This document shows, piece after piece, positions 1-7,942 of a DNA stretch of 50,660 nucleotides. Position 1 is the stretch's first letter. Each line of letters starts with the position of its first letter. This DNA comes from Aeromonas australiensis. Lineage in GTDB: Bacteria > Pseudomonadota > Gammaproteobacteria > Enterobacterales > Aeromonadaceae. The position numbers and the translations under genes are program-made. The notes under the pieces were generated by a model that saw only the letters and a program-made list of their open reading frames with translations, did not search any database and was not told the DNA's origin. The stretch lies in NCBI RefSeq assembly GCF_000819725.1, contig NZ_CDDH01000070.1, positions 1 to 50,660 of the forward strand, read 5' to 3'.

Positions 1-347
1 GCGGCGGGTTCAATTTGGTAGCACCATTGTGGGCTGTTGACTGGCCGCGTTGGCTTATCTGGGTTCGCAACCGCCAGCCCTGCGTCACAAAACTGGTGCA
101 TGGTTTGACGACGCACTGATTCTCGGGTGTTCGGTTTGTAGTCTTTATTAAAGTGCTCCCGCGCCCAATTCATAATTGGTGTGATACCCAGAAGCGGGTT
201 CTCCGCGTCTACCCATGCCTTGCCCGGTGTTAGGTTTAGGAGGGCCAGCAGGCAGAGGGCGGAACGCTCATTGTGCTGCGCACGGGGTAGGCCCAAGGAG
301 ACAATGATCTGCTGCGCAGCCTCGATGTAATCGCTTTTGTTGTTCAT
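1..347 (-). CDS. PstI/BsuBI-type type II restriction endonuclease, partial (N-terminal part)
   Basis: The 115 codons visible read as the N-terminal domain of the BsuBI/PstI restriction endonuclease family. Family-like stretches are LGLPRAQHNERSALCLLALL near residues 19-38, and PNTRESVRRQTMHQFCDAGL followed by a NPDKPTRPVNSP segment further on. The family cuts CTGCAG; that this enzyme has the same site is inferred. The ATG at 347-345 overlaps the stop of the upstream methyltransferase in an ATGA junction, so the two are translationally coupled and the nuclease is made after its protecting enzyme. The C-terminal catalytic domain lies beyond position 1, so intactness cannot be judged. The gene is absent from a simple ORF list because it is cut by the window edge. 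Confidence 0.85.
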   Translation of the reverse strand, partial: MNNKSDYIEAAQQIIVSLGLPRAQHNERSALCLLALLNLTPGKAWVDAENPLLGITPIMNWAREHFNKDYKPNTRESVRRQTMHQFCDAGLAVANPDKPTRPVNSPQWCYQIEPA

Positions 348-1813
348 GCAGTCAGGGTTCCTAGCTTGGCATCGATCTGTTCTTGCGTAAGTGTTCCTTG
401 CTGTGTCGCCCATTCGCCAAGTTGGATCAATGCGTCACGACTCGGATATTTCATCAGTTTGAGGTCAGTTGCATTAACTTGGGTATGGCCACTGAAACGC
501 CGGAAATGCTCGTCTACTGCTGTCGTGTTCAGGAACACCGCCAGCCCTCTGGCCAGCGCCTCGGGCAAGCCACATTTACCCCCGTGAAAGAGGTTCATGT
601 GATTCTCGAAGCCCAACACCGAATAGTCGCCAAAGGCAGCAGGATCAACCACGCTTGCCACCACCCTACGCTTTTCTTCCTTCGATGAAAAACGACGTAC
701 CAAGCAATAAAACCCGATCGGATATAGCCACTTTTCCGTCTCTTCGTTACGCATGATCGCATTAGGTTTCTTCAATCCCGGCACTGGCCAGACAGTGCTA
801 GTCATACTCAAGTGGCCTGGGTAAATGAGAGGTACCGCACCGGGTTCTGGCATGTCGCGCAGGTGCGCTTTTAGTCTGAAATCAACAACCGGCCCGGTCG
901 ATACCTTCACGCCAATATCGGCCAGAGAGTAGCGCACGCTAGGTGATAGCTCGATGGCGCTTTTCTCAGTCGTGGTCGGCACATGAATGAAGCGCTCGGG
1001 GTCATCCGGGAACATGATTCGGTCGAACGGGTGTTCGTGAGTGGTCAAGTCAGAAAAGCTATCATCGGTCGAAGTCGTGACAGTGACAGGCCCTTGCTGG
1101 CCTCCACGTTCAAGCCTGATGATGATGTTCTCCTGCAGGACCTCATCATCCTTGAATGCCTTACTGCGCGAGTCGAATAGGTGTATATGACGGATAGCTG
1201 CCCGCTCAACGATGAAGTCACGGAACGGGCGGTAATAAGGCCCGTTGCAGAAACTGCGAGGAATGATGGCTACAATCTGACCGCCCGGAGCTACCTCACC
1301 CACGGCCAGCGCGACAAAGGCTGAATACAGATTCACTGTCTCGATGCCAACACTACGCAGAGCCAACCGGTGGGCAGATTGACTATTGATTTTCTTGTAA
1401 GGCGGATTGAGGATCGCATGGGTATAGCCTCGATCCATCAGACCTTCGGCAGTTGCCAACTCAATGTAATCTCCCGCAATTATACGAGAAGTCACTCGGC
1501 TATATCCGGTCAAGTGCTGCAAAAGGTGGCCGCGCAGCTTTTCGTCGATCTCATAGGCTGTTGCCTCGACAGACTCAAAGCCGAAGCCACCCGTCACCCA
1601 ACGGTCGAGAAAAGCGCAGGACAACGAGCCCACGCCCGCACCTGCATCCAGTAGGCGGCAGGTATCCTGGGTACTAGGGGGGAACATGGACGCCATGAAT
1701 CGGGCCACGCTGGAAGGCGTCATGAACTGGCCGAACTCGGCTTTGTGTTTCTGCGCTGTACGAGGTGCAACTTCTCGGCGCACGCTGTCGGCTGTTTCAA
1801 GTTGTTGGAGCAT
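344..1813 (-). CDS. Type II N6-adenine DNA methyltransferase (PstI/BsuBI-like)
   Basis: 489 aa. Class I SAM-dependent methyltransferase: motif X-like FGQFMTP at residues 27-33, motif I LLDAGAGVGSL at about 54-64, and the N6-adenine catalytic motif IV NPPY at 136-139. A target-recognition region follows in the C-terminal half. Length is close to the roughly 500 aa usual for M.PstI-like enzymes. It should modify adenine in the site cut by the adjacent nuclease, protecting host DNA. The stop overlaps the nuclease start by four bases, and the start lies 10 nt after the stop of the serine recombinase gene, so the three probably share a transcript. CTGCAG specificity is inferred from the partner nuclease family only. 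Confidence 0.9.
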   Translation of the reverse strand: MLQQLETADSVRREVAPRTAQKHKAEFGQFMTPSSVARFMASMFPPSTQDTCRLLDAGAGVGSLSCAFLDRWVTGGFGFESVEATAYEIDEKLRGHLLQHLTGYSRVTSRIIAGDYIELATAEGLMDRGYTHAILNPPYKKINSQSAHRLALRSVGIETVNLYSAFVALAVGEVAPGGQIVAIIPRSFCNGPYYRPFRDFIVERAAIRHIHLFDSRSKAFKDDEVLQENIIIRLERGGQQGPVTVTTSTDDSFSDLTTHEHPFDRIMFPDDPERFIHVPTTTEKSAIELSPSVRYSLADIGVKVSTGPVVDFRLKAHLRDMPEPGAVPLIYPGHLSMTSTVWPVPGLKKPNAIMRNEETEKWLYPIGFYCLVRRFSSKEEKRRVVASVVDPAAFGDYSVLGFENHMNLFHGGKCGLPEALARGLAVFLNTTAVDEHFRRFSGHTQVNATDLKLMKYPSRDALIQLGEWATQQGTLTQEQIDAKLGTLTA

Positions 1814-1822
1814 TCAAATTTC

Positions 1823-2395
1823 TCATTGATTCGGCGTGACTACACCGACATGCTTGTAAAGAGTGGTTCGAGATATGCCATATCGGCGGGCAACCTCGGC
1901 GACCTTAATTTCAGGATCTCGCAACAGGGCCTTAATTTCGCGCACCTGTTTTTCATCTAACTTCGGCTTTCGGCCACCATTGCGGCCACGGGCACGTGCG
2001 GCTATGAGTCCGGCATTTGTCCGCTCTCGAATCAAACCACGTTCGAACTCAGCCAACGCCGCAAACACATGGAAGACCAATTTACCGGCTGCGCTGCCCG
2101 TCTCAATCTTCTCCGTCAAGCTTTCGAAGCCAATGCCACGCTGCTCAAGATTGGCTACGATTTGCACTAAGTCAGGTAGGCTACGCCCCAGTCGATCTAG
2201 CCGCCAAACAACAAGCGTATCGCCAGCTCGTAACGCCTTAAGACACTGCTCAAGCTCCGGACGTGCAGAGGTGTTTTTACCGCTGGCCGCTTCCTCGTAG
2301 ATCACCATGCATTCACCCTGTTTGAGCGCATCGCGCTGCAGGTCTAGATGCTGGTCGTCGGTCGAAACGCGAGCGTATCCAATGCGTTGATTCAT
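1823..2395 (-). CDS. Serine recombinase (resolvase/invertase family)
   Basis: 190 aa small serine recombinase. The N-terminal catalytic domain carries the nucleophile Ser11 in YARVST and the arginine-rich VVWRLDRLGRS motif (about residues 62-72). A long helix and a C-terminal helix-turn-helix (about 150-182, ending VARRYGISRTTLYKHV) bind DNA. Length and layout fit Tn3-type resolvases and Pin/Hin invertases. It lies just upstream of the methyltransferase gene. It could resolve element multimers, invert a segment, or be a relic of an earlier transposon; the sequence does not decide between these. No convincing Shine-Dalgarno precedes the ATG. Short TTAACGG repeats upstream are possible binding sites. 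Confidence 0.9.
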   Translation of the reverse strand: MNQRIGYARVSTDDQHLDLQRDALKQGECMVIYEEAASGKNTSARPELEQCLKALRAGDTLVVWRLDRLGRSLPDLVQIVANLEQRGIGFESLTEKIETGSAAGKLVFHVFAALAEFERGLIRERTNAGLIAARARGRNGGRKPKLDEKQVREIKALLRDPEIKVAEVARRYGISRTTLYKHVGVVTPNQ

Positions 2396-2573
2396 TGACA
2401 GTACCGAAACATTGAAATATTAACGGCTATCTTAACGGTTTTGTGTTTGTCAGACCACGGAAAATGAGAGCCTTGCAGGGTGTCCATAAAACCACCGTTT
2501 TTTAAACACAACAGGTAGGTCAAAACGAACTCAACACCCTATAAACCGTTGGTATTTCCCGATACAAAAACCA
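2396..2573. promoter_or_regulatory. Upstream region of recombinase gene with TTAACGG direct repeats
   Basis: Non-coding AT-rich spacer. It contains two direct copies of TTAACGG (2420-2426 and 2432-2438; 12-bp period) and further ACCGTT-like boxes downstream towards the relaxase gene. It may hold the promoter of the recombinase-methylase-nuclease genes and possibly a crossover (res) site, but no clear paired resolvase subsites can be made out. Confidence 0.25.
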
Positions 2574-3902
2574 CTAAGGATTTGGGCCAGACTCAAATTC
2601 GAGGGCCTGTCTGACCTTGCTGGTTTTTTTGGCTGCTTTCGCTACGGGGTAGAGCACCTTCTGGATTTCTTCGGCAAGTGGGCGCCACTCTGATAAAGCA
2701 GCAATCGCAGTATCCGCATCGTCCTTGGCCTCCATCGCTTTGGGATCGCGGATAATCGCGGCAAATGCGGTGAGGATAGGTGACAAAACCATCCTCATCC
2801 GCTCCTCCATGACTGTGACCGCTTGTTTGGCCCAGCTTTCGGCCCTTATCGCTATCGCCTTCGCCTGCTCTACCTTCAGCAAAGAAGCCTCAATGCTCAC
2901 CCTCGCATTTTCTTCGGCCTCTTTAACCCTCTCGGCAGCCTCGGCCAGCCGACACGCTGTCGCTGCTTCTTGTACAGCCAATTCGGCCAGTCTAGCCTCT
3001 GCTGCCTCAATTTCTGTGGCCCGCAGGATCACCTCTCCCAATAGGTCCTGACTCTGTTCTTCCATGTTCCGAGATCCGTACAGAGCGGCATCCTTGGTCG
3101 CGGTCAATAGCTGAGCTTCGGTGTAAAGCGGATCACCCCGTCCCAACAACCCTGTTCGATGCTCCACCTCTTGTCTGGCGATGATCTCTTTGATCCGCCG
3201 CATGCTCGGCCCCTTCGGCTTATTTGCCCTAATGAGCGCCGCATGAGCAGACAGTGCTCGTTGTTCAGCTTTCCACCCATCTCTGGATAACCGGCGCCGA
3301 CACGGCCCGATACGAGCTAAGCCGAAGCTATTAGACTCTGTATAAATCTCGTCTTGCCAAGACCTCATGGCATCCTTGTACGCACGATTTTGCATTCCTT
3401 TTCGCTCGCCTCGCGCTGCTGAAGCACGCGCTGCGGCAACTCCAGGATGCACTGATCCGAACGACTCACCAGGCATCGGCACCAGATAAAAATGGATGTG
3501 CCGATACTTCTCATCGAGATGCTCGACCACTGATTTAAGTCTGTCGCCGTGCTTTTTTTTTAAAAAGCGAATCATCTCATTGCGATATTCCGGCCAGAGC
3601 TCATCTGGCAAATTTTCTGGCACACTAACCACACCAGCACATAGACACAGTCCATCGACCCTCAGTTTTCTCCCCCTCGGATCCACTGCCTGTTCCGCCC
3701 ATTTAGTAGCCTGCTGTACGGCCTCCGATGGCGTTACTCCGAACCACTGAATAGGCGGAAGAGGTTCTTTCACATGCGGATGAGCACCGGGTTTCCGCTC
3801 GGCCTCGTCCGCTATCTGTTGGGCAGACATAACTTGGCCAGTCTTCGACCTCCCCCCCTGTCGTGCATAACCGTCAATATGTGCAAACTGATACCCGGCC
3901 AT
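2574..3902 (-). CDS. MobV (Pre/Mob)-like relaxase
   Basis: 442 aa from the ATG at 3902, chosen over a longer in-frame start because GGAGGA sits 5 nt upstream and MobV-type proteins begin with a MAGYQ-like segment. The HUH-like motif HLDEKYRHIH spans residues 128-137 with H128, D130, E131, H135 and H137, matching the family HxDExxPHxH pattern except that the Pro is Arg. Such enzymes nick oriT and start conjugative mobilization using another element's transfer channel. The C-terminal third is Ala/Glu-rich and probably coiled coil. A cluster of inverted repeats directly upstream is a candidate oriT. No type IV secretion genes are in the window, so this fits an integrative mobilizable element. 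Confidence 0.8.
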   Translation of the reverse strand: MAGYQFAHIDGYARQGGRSKTGQVMSAQQIADEAERKPGAHPHVKEPLPPIQWFGVTPSEAVQQATKWAEQAVDPRGRKLRVDGLCLCAGVVSVPENLPDELWPEYRNEMIRFLKKKHGDRLKSVVEHLDEKYRHIHFYLVPMPGESFGSVHPGVAAARASAARGERKGMQNRAYKDAMRSWQDEIYTESNSFGLARIGPCRRRLSRDGWKAEQRALSAHAALIRANKPKGPSMRRIKEIIARQEVEHRTGLLGRGDPLYTEAQLLTATKDAALYGSRNMEEQSQDLLGEVILRATEIEAAEARLAELAVQEAATACRLAEAAERVKEAEENARVSIEASLLKVEQAKAIAIRAESWAKQAVTVMEERMRMVLSPILTAFAAIIRDPKAMEAKDDADTAIAALSEWRPLAEEIQKVLYPVAKAAKKTSKVRQALEFESGPNP

Positions 3903-3964
3903 ATGATTCCTCCGATTTAACTCTCCCAACGCTACTTCAAAAACGTCACCTTGGGGTGGTAAAT

Positions 3965-4023
3965 ATAAGCAAAGAGACCGACTATGCTTATTCGCCGCGC
4001 CCTTCGGTCTCGTCAGCATAAGC
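3965..4023. other. Candidate oriT / relaxase operator: nested inverted repeats
   Basis: Overlapping inverted repeats lie 63-121 bp upstream of the relaxase start: ATAAGCA (3965-3971) with TGCTTAT (3985-3991); GAGACCGA (3974-3981) with TCGGTCTC (4004-4011); and GCTTAT (3986-3991) with ATAAGC (4018-4023). The rest of the 3903-4267 spacer is non-coding. Two GTGTG-containing motifs (around 4066 and 4134) faintly recall MobV nick sites. Function is inferred from position and structure. Confidence 0.4.
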
Positions 4024-4267
4024 GTCGGCCCTGCGGGGCTAAAAAACTGGTTTTTGGATAGTTGATGTGTGAAGAGTCTGCAGTTCAATTGCTTAGTCTA
4101 AGTACATCCAAAGCTTATTTTTTAAATCGACTCGTGTGACCTAGCAACCCTGAAAGCAGGAGAATATTTCAGCGACACAATAGATTTTCTCAGCATGTGA
4201 TGTGAACACTGGGAAAAATACTCCCAATGCTTCCACCCTCTATAAGCCAGTACTGGCGAGGATTACA

Positions 4268-4591
4268 ATGGAGGACCATATAATATTAATGATTCCTGAT
4301 ACTTCCATCTCTTCCAAAAACTGGTGTTACGAACAAGGTTTGCTCATCCATCCAAAAATAATTTTTAAAAACCTTGAAAGAATTTGGCTCAGTTCAACGT
4401 GGAATAATTGGAGTTATTTGGAAGAATTAAAAAAACACTTCCAAATACCTAGCCCTTATAAAACAAGGTTTTCAGCAATACTGGAAGTATTGGAAGTGTT
4501 TTATACATTAAAACGAGTGCGAGAGAATAGGTACAACAGAAGACTACACCCATGGCAGACCTCTGTCGCCGTCTGGTTGACTATCTATTAG
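4268..4591 (+). CDS. Hypothetical protein of the integrative element
   Basis: 107 aa from an ATG at 4268, preceded by GAGGA about 5 nt upstream; a GTG at 4202 is a less likely start. It is the only plausible plus-strand gene in the element and ends 4 nt into the 3' end of the convergent helicase gene. The product is rich in aromatic and hydrophobic residues, with a basic segment near 84-94 (KRVRENRYNRR), and no family is recognised. Local sequence is more AT-rich than its neighbours. It could be a recently acquired cargo gene or a chance ORF. Confidence 0.35.
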   Translation: MEDHIILMIPDTSISSKNWCYEQGLLIHPKIIFKNLERIWLSSTWNNWSYLEELKKHFQIPSPYKTRFSAILEVLEVFYTLKRVRENRYNRRLHPWQTSVAVWLTIY

Positions 4592-6024
4592 TCAACAACT
4601 GTTCTCGGCATAAACGACTCTACCTCATCGGTGATGACAATATTGGTGATAGTGCCATTACTGCTCCTCGTTTGATACTCTCGCCCCAGTTCTTTCGCCA
4701 TCTGCTTCAGTGCTCGACTGACAGCATTTACTGAGAGCGGGCGATCCATGCCGTGATACTCCATGTATGTCAAATACAGGTGATAAAAAAACTTTCGTGG
4801 CTCTCGCTTGATATCCGTCTTCCCGCCCATGCGTAACCCGTTCGGCACCGCAATAAACTCAACCATGGAACACAAGTCAAATAGTGGATCGGAATCTCGC
4901 TTGACCACTATCGCGTCAGCTGAATTACGCTGCTCCCGCAACAATTTTTTTGCTTCATCATGATCTACAAATCGCTCCAACAGGTGGCGAATGATCACCG
5001 GCAGTTCAGTTGCAATCTTCTCATCCAGTTTTGAATCTTGATCAGCCTCGGCCACCACGTTGTTGAAGCTGAAAATTACTCGACGCCGTGCTATCCCGCC
5101 GTTTCGCTCGGTCATAACCATAGGTACGTTGTTAGTCGCCAGCACCACGGCCCGTACCTTGGCGCTAAACATCGGTTTGCCCTTCCGATTGATAGACACC
5201 AGATCCCCGCCAGAGATTGCCTTGAGTGTAGCGCCGTCACCAGCATACTTAGCTTGGTCTGGCAGTAGGATCAGACGTTTATCCCACAAGTTTTCTAGGC
5301 CAAATTCACTCTCCAAATGCCTCATTGAGCTACTGCCTATGTACTGCTTACCAACCAACAACTCACTCAAGTACGCCATAATCGATTTACCGCTCCCCCC
5401 CTCACCAGTGACTTCAAGAAACAACTGCCAGTCATAACGGTTGGCCAGCATCATAAACAGGGCAGCTAAGATGCGATCCGCCTTAGCCGCATCTCTACCG
5501 ACGGCGTGATTCAACCAACTTATGAAGTTAGGGGCGCACGCCTCAAGAGTCTCATTTGGGGTTGGCTCTTCATAGGTTATCCCGTTGTGGCTCCGCAAGC
5601 CATCTGAGGGAGAGTGTGACCGAAATTGGCGAGTGGCCAAGTCATAGACCCCATTGGCGAAGCCGATCAAGTTGTCGCGGGGATTCTCAATCAAAGGGAT
5701 CATATCCTTCATTGTGTCAACAGCCACCGCCAACATCGGACGACCGTACGCCACACCATTCTCCTTGCAAGTGGCAGCCAGCACCCGACGCAACATGGCA
5801 TCAGACATTTGCTCCCAGAAACTCCCCGTGTAACGATATACGACTGCGGACACTATATCGACAGCAACCTCCCCTAGCTGTGCCCAAAGCAACTCGGCTA
5901 GACGGCTGGGAGATTTTGTATCTATTGTGACGTCCAATACTCGCGAGCCAGCCTCGGAGCGCAGGGGGATTACATCGGCTCCGACTTGACTTTCATCTAT
6001 TTTTTTAATAATTTTATTGGACAT
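4588..6024 (-). CDS. D5/P4-type superfamily 3 helicase, lacking a primase domain
   Basis: 478 aa. The middle carries the D5_N-type segment FANGVYDL (122-129) and Walker A GEGGSGKS (207-214), followed by a Walker B-like strand KRLILLPDQ near 253-261 and an ATNN sensor-like segment near 295-298. This is the C-terminal helicase half of phage P4 alpha-type proteins; the roughly 300-residue primase half is missing, so it is about 60% of the full length. Such proteins unwind the element's origin after excision. The start is preceded by AGGGG about 6 nt upstream. It follows the small DNA-binding gene in the same direction. Confidence 0.8.
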   Translation of the reverse strand: MSNKIIKKIDESQVGADVIPLRSEAGSRVLDVTIDTKSPSRLAELLWAQLGEVAVDIVSAVVYRYTGSFWEQMSDAMLRRVLAATCKENGVAYGRPMLAVAVDTMKDMIPLIENPRDNLIGFANGVYDLATRQFRSHSPSDGLRSHNGITYEEPTPNETLEACAPNFISWLNHAVGRDAAKADRILAALFMMLANRYDWQLFLEVTGEGGSGKSIMAYLSELLVGKQYIGSSSMRHLESEFGLENLWDKRLILLPDQAKYAGDGATLKAISGGDLVSINRKGKPMFSAKVRAVVLATNNVPMVMTERNGGIARRRVIFSFNNVVAEADQDSKLDEKIATELPVIIRHLLERFVDHDEAKKLLREQRNSADAIVVKRDSDPLFDLCSMVEFIAVPNGLRMGGKTDIKREPRKFFYHLYLTYMEYHGMDRPLSVNAVSRALKQMAKELGREYQTRSSNGTITNIVITDEVESFMPRTVVD

Positions 6025-6122
6025 ATAAAACCCCTATGTACTTATTATTTCTCTGCAAGGAACTAATAAGTTAAATTTGATACTAATCTTTGATTGATGC
6101 TTTAAAATCAATCAGAGCATTG

Positions 6123-6153
6123 AAAGCCCCAATGTGCCTACATGGGGCTTTTT
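6123..6153 (+). terminator. Terminator-like hairpin between helicase and small DNA-binding gene
   Basis: Stem AAAGCCCCA (6123-6131) with TGGGGCTTT (6143-6151), 11-nt loop, followed by T residues to 6153 on the plus strand. No plus-strand gene enters it. On the minus strand it lies between the small gene and the helicase gene, so it could act as a partial attenuator of their co-transcription. Confidence 0.45.
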
Positions 6154-6161
6154 ATATCCCA

Positions 6162-6374
6162 TCACAATTCACCAGCTAACCACAGACCGAATAATGGCTT
6201 ATTAATGAACAGGCGATTACCGATCTCGCGGCAGCACTTACGCAACCCCGCATCCTCATGGCGACCACGCAGACAGCGGAGTAAAACTTGATAATTCATT
6301 CCTGGAACATCAGCATCACGAATTGGTACCCAATTCTTAAGATCCATTGCGAGCTCTTGAACTTTACTATTCAT
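6162..6374 (-). CDS. Small putative DNA-binding protein (AlpA/excisionase-like)
   Basis: 70 aa from the ATG at 6374, chosen because AGGA lies about 6 nt upstream; an in-frame TTG at 6380 is weaker. The segment NWVPIRDADVPGM through NRLFINKPLFGLWL resembles small helix-turn-helix proteins that sit upstream of P4-type helicase genes in integrative elements, where they act as excisionases or regulators. No family was recognised with certainty. Position, size and polarity fit a recombination directionality factor or a regulator of the helicase gene. Confidence 0.5.
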   Translation of the reverse strand: MNSKVQELAMDLKNWVPIRDADVPGMNYQVLLRCLRGRHEDAGLRKCCREIGNRLFINKPLFGLWLAGEL

Positions 6375-6840
6375 AATCAATCCTCATAATATTAATGTTA
6401 AGTCAGTGCGAGTGACGGAGAATAGTATGGGACTGATTCGTGTACGAACACAACCACTTGATATTTATAATAAATAAAAACATACATTTTAATTTTAATA
6501 AAATAACTTTTAGACTTTCCTATAAATTAAAAAAGAATTTCAGATTATTATCCTTTTCCCACCCATACCTTTGCAATAACGCTTGTGACCTTGGCGCAGA
6601 GACGATGCAGCTGGCCGCCTTGGCCTTGTCGTAGCCACCACTCATGGCTTACTCCAAGACCAATGCGCTTGCTGATGGTGCTTACCGGGCTCCAACGCCA
6701 AGACAGGAGGGCCAGTTCAACAAATGGAATGACGCCCTCCGGAAAAAGCGCCTTGCGGGCGTGTGTACGACGATATCTCACTTGGTACTGGGCGTAGTCA
6801 GGCTGATACCTAGATCTGTACAACCTATCAGAGATAAAAA
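6375..6840. other. Gene-poor stretch with an abrupt GC-richer patch
   Basis: The first part (to about 6555) is very AT-rich and looks like a promoter region for the small DNA-binding gene. From about 6560 to 6830 the composition becomes clearly GC-richer, and both strands have short open frames (a 91-codon one on the minus strand, a 70-codon one on the plus strand). None has a convincing start or known family. It may be a gene remnant. Confidence 0.35.
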
Positions 6841-7650
6841 TTACCTAACTACGTCCTTCATATCCTCTGGCCGTGGGAATTCCATTGGTTTAGGCTGCAT
6901 ATCAAGCGAACCATCACGAAGTTTGTTAAATATAACAAGCCATTTTCTTGCAAATTTTGCCCTCATCATCACGAATGCGGTTTGCTTGTGTATATCATCT
7001 AGCTCAAAATATAACCCTGTATATTTATTTGCCTTTGCTTTCGCTTCATCTTCTCTCCTCCCGTTGAGGTAGTTGTCGAAAGTAGTTGCAGCTAAATTTT
7101 GAACGGCACCTGAAACTCCACCAGTGTTAAAGGACGTTGAGTGTTCACGATGACTATATCCTTCTTCATAAAATTTTACTTTTAAAATCTTATTAAGTGG
7201 ATATACAACTGCCCTAGTGGTCTCGGGTTTATCATCATCTCCCTCAACAATCGAAATGGCTTTATTTTCTACATCAACAGCTAGTCCGCTACTTACCTCT
7301 CGCGAGTAGTAATCTACTCTTTTCAAGCCTCGTAATGACTCAGCCAAATAATGTTCGAGTGATTTGTTTGATTTTTCTATTATTTTCCTTACCCTGCGGC
7401 CATGTATCATGTAAATACAAAAAACCACCATGAAAAACATAAACCACCCAGCTAGCACATTATCATTAGCAATAAAACCATATTTTACAGACAATAGTAG
7501 AACTGTCACTCCTGATATAAAGCCACAAACGATATAAACCAATGCATCCCTAACTAACATAGCCTTATAGAGGACTTTTACTTCCGAAGGTGTGATTTTA
7601 CAAGATGAGATAATGTCCCGAATCATTTCCGCCTCTCTAATGTCTTGCAT
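6841..7650 (-). CDS. Two-helix membrane protein of unknown function (element cargo)
   Basis: 269 aa. Two hydrophobic segments, about residues 33-56 and 66-85, are separated by a short loop and followed by a basic stretch (GRRVRKIIEK), so the roughly 180-residue C-terminal domain is probably cytoplasmic. Near residues 206-240 there is a segment (LYFELDDIHKQTAFVMM, then ARKWLVIFNKL) that recalls a small domain in uncharacterised membrane proteins; no family is assigned. The start could be the ATG at 7650 (AAGGGA upstream) or the one at 7626 (AGAGG 5 nt upstream). It is AT-rich and lies next to the integrase, a usual place for cargo, so a defence or fitness role is possible but unproven. Confidence 0.6.
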   Translation of the reverse strand: MQDIREAEMIRDIISSCKITPSEVKVLYKAMLVRDALVYIVCGFISGVTVLLLSVKYGFIANDNVLAGWFMFFMVVFCIYMIHGRRVRKIIEKSNKSLEHYLAESLRGLKRVDYYSREVSSGLAVDVENKAISIVEGDDDKPETTRAVVYPLNKILKVKFYEEGYSHREHSTSFNTGGVSGAVQNLAATTFDNYLNGRREDEAKAKANKYTGLYFELDDIHKQTAFVMMRAKFARKWLVIFNKLRDGSLDMQPKPMEFPRPEDMKDVVR

Positions 7651-7910
7651 GAAAAAACATCCCTTATTGTTGATTGAAATTTAAAATAACTATATTAAAA
7701 ATCAATTTTTATAAAACAATTCCAGCCAAATTCGGCAATGCCAAGTCACTCAGCCCCAGTGAATGCCAAAAAATCAAGCATAACCAGTAACATAACGGTA
7801 CTAGCCTGACACCAGACCTGAATTCAATAGAGTTCTCGTCAATATAGAGTTCCGGCGTACAGGAAGCTTACTTAGCTACGCTATTAAACAAGAATACCTT
7901 TGCAAAAGAT
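7651..7910. other. AT-rich non-coding spacer
   Basis: About 260 bp with no open frame of note. It presumably carries the promoter of the membrane-protein gene near its left end. No repeats or operators stand out. Confidence 0.5.
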
Positions 7911-7929
7911 AGGGGCCATAAGAGCCCCT
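7911..7929 (-). terminator. Integrase gene terminator
   Basis: Stem AGGGGC (7911-7916) with GCCCCT (7924-7929), 7-nt loop, followed on the minus strand by a T-rich TATCTTTT tail. It lies 13 nt past the integrase stop codon. Confidence 0.65.
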
Positions 7930-7942
7930 TAATAAATTCTGG

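Noticed and set aside
2450..2480. ACCACGGAAAATGAGAG resembling the inner part of a Tn3-family terminal repeat
   Set aside because: The GGGG outer end and the partner repeat are missing; only a short chance-level match.
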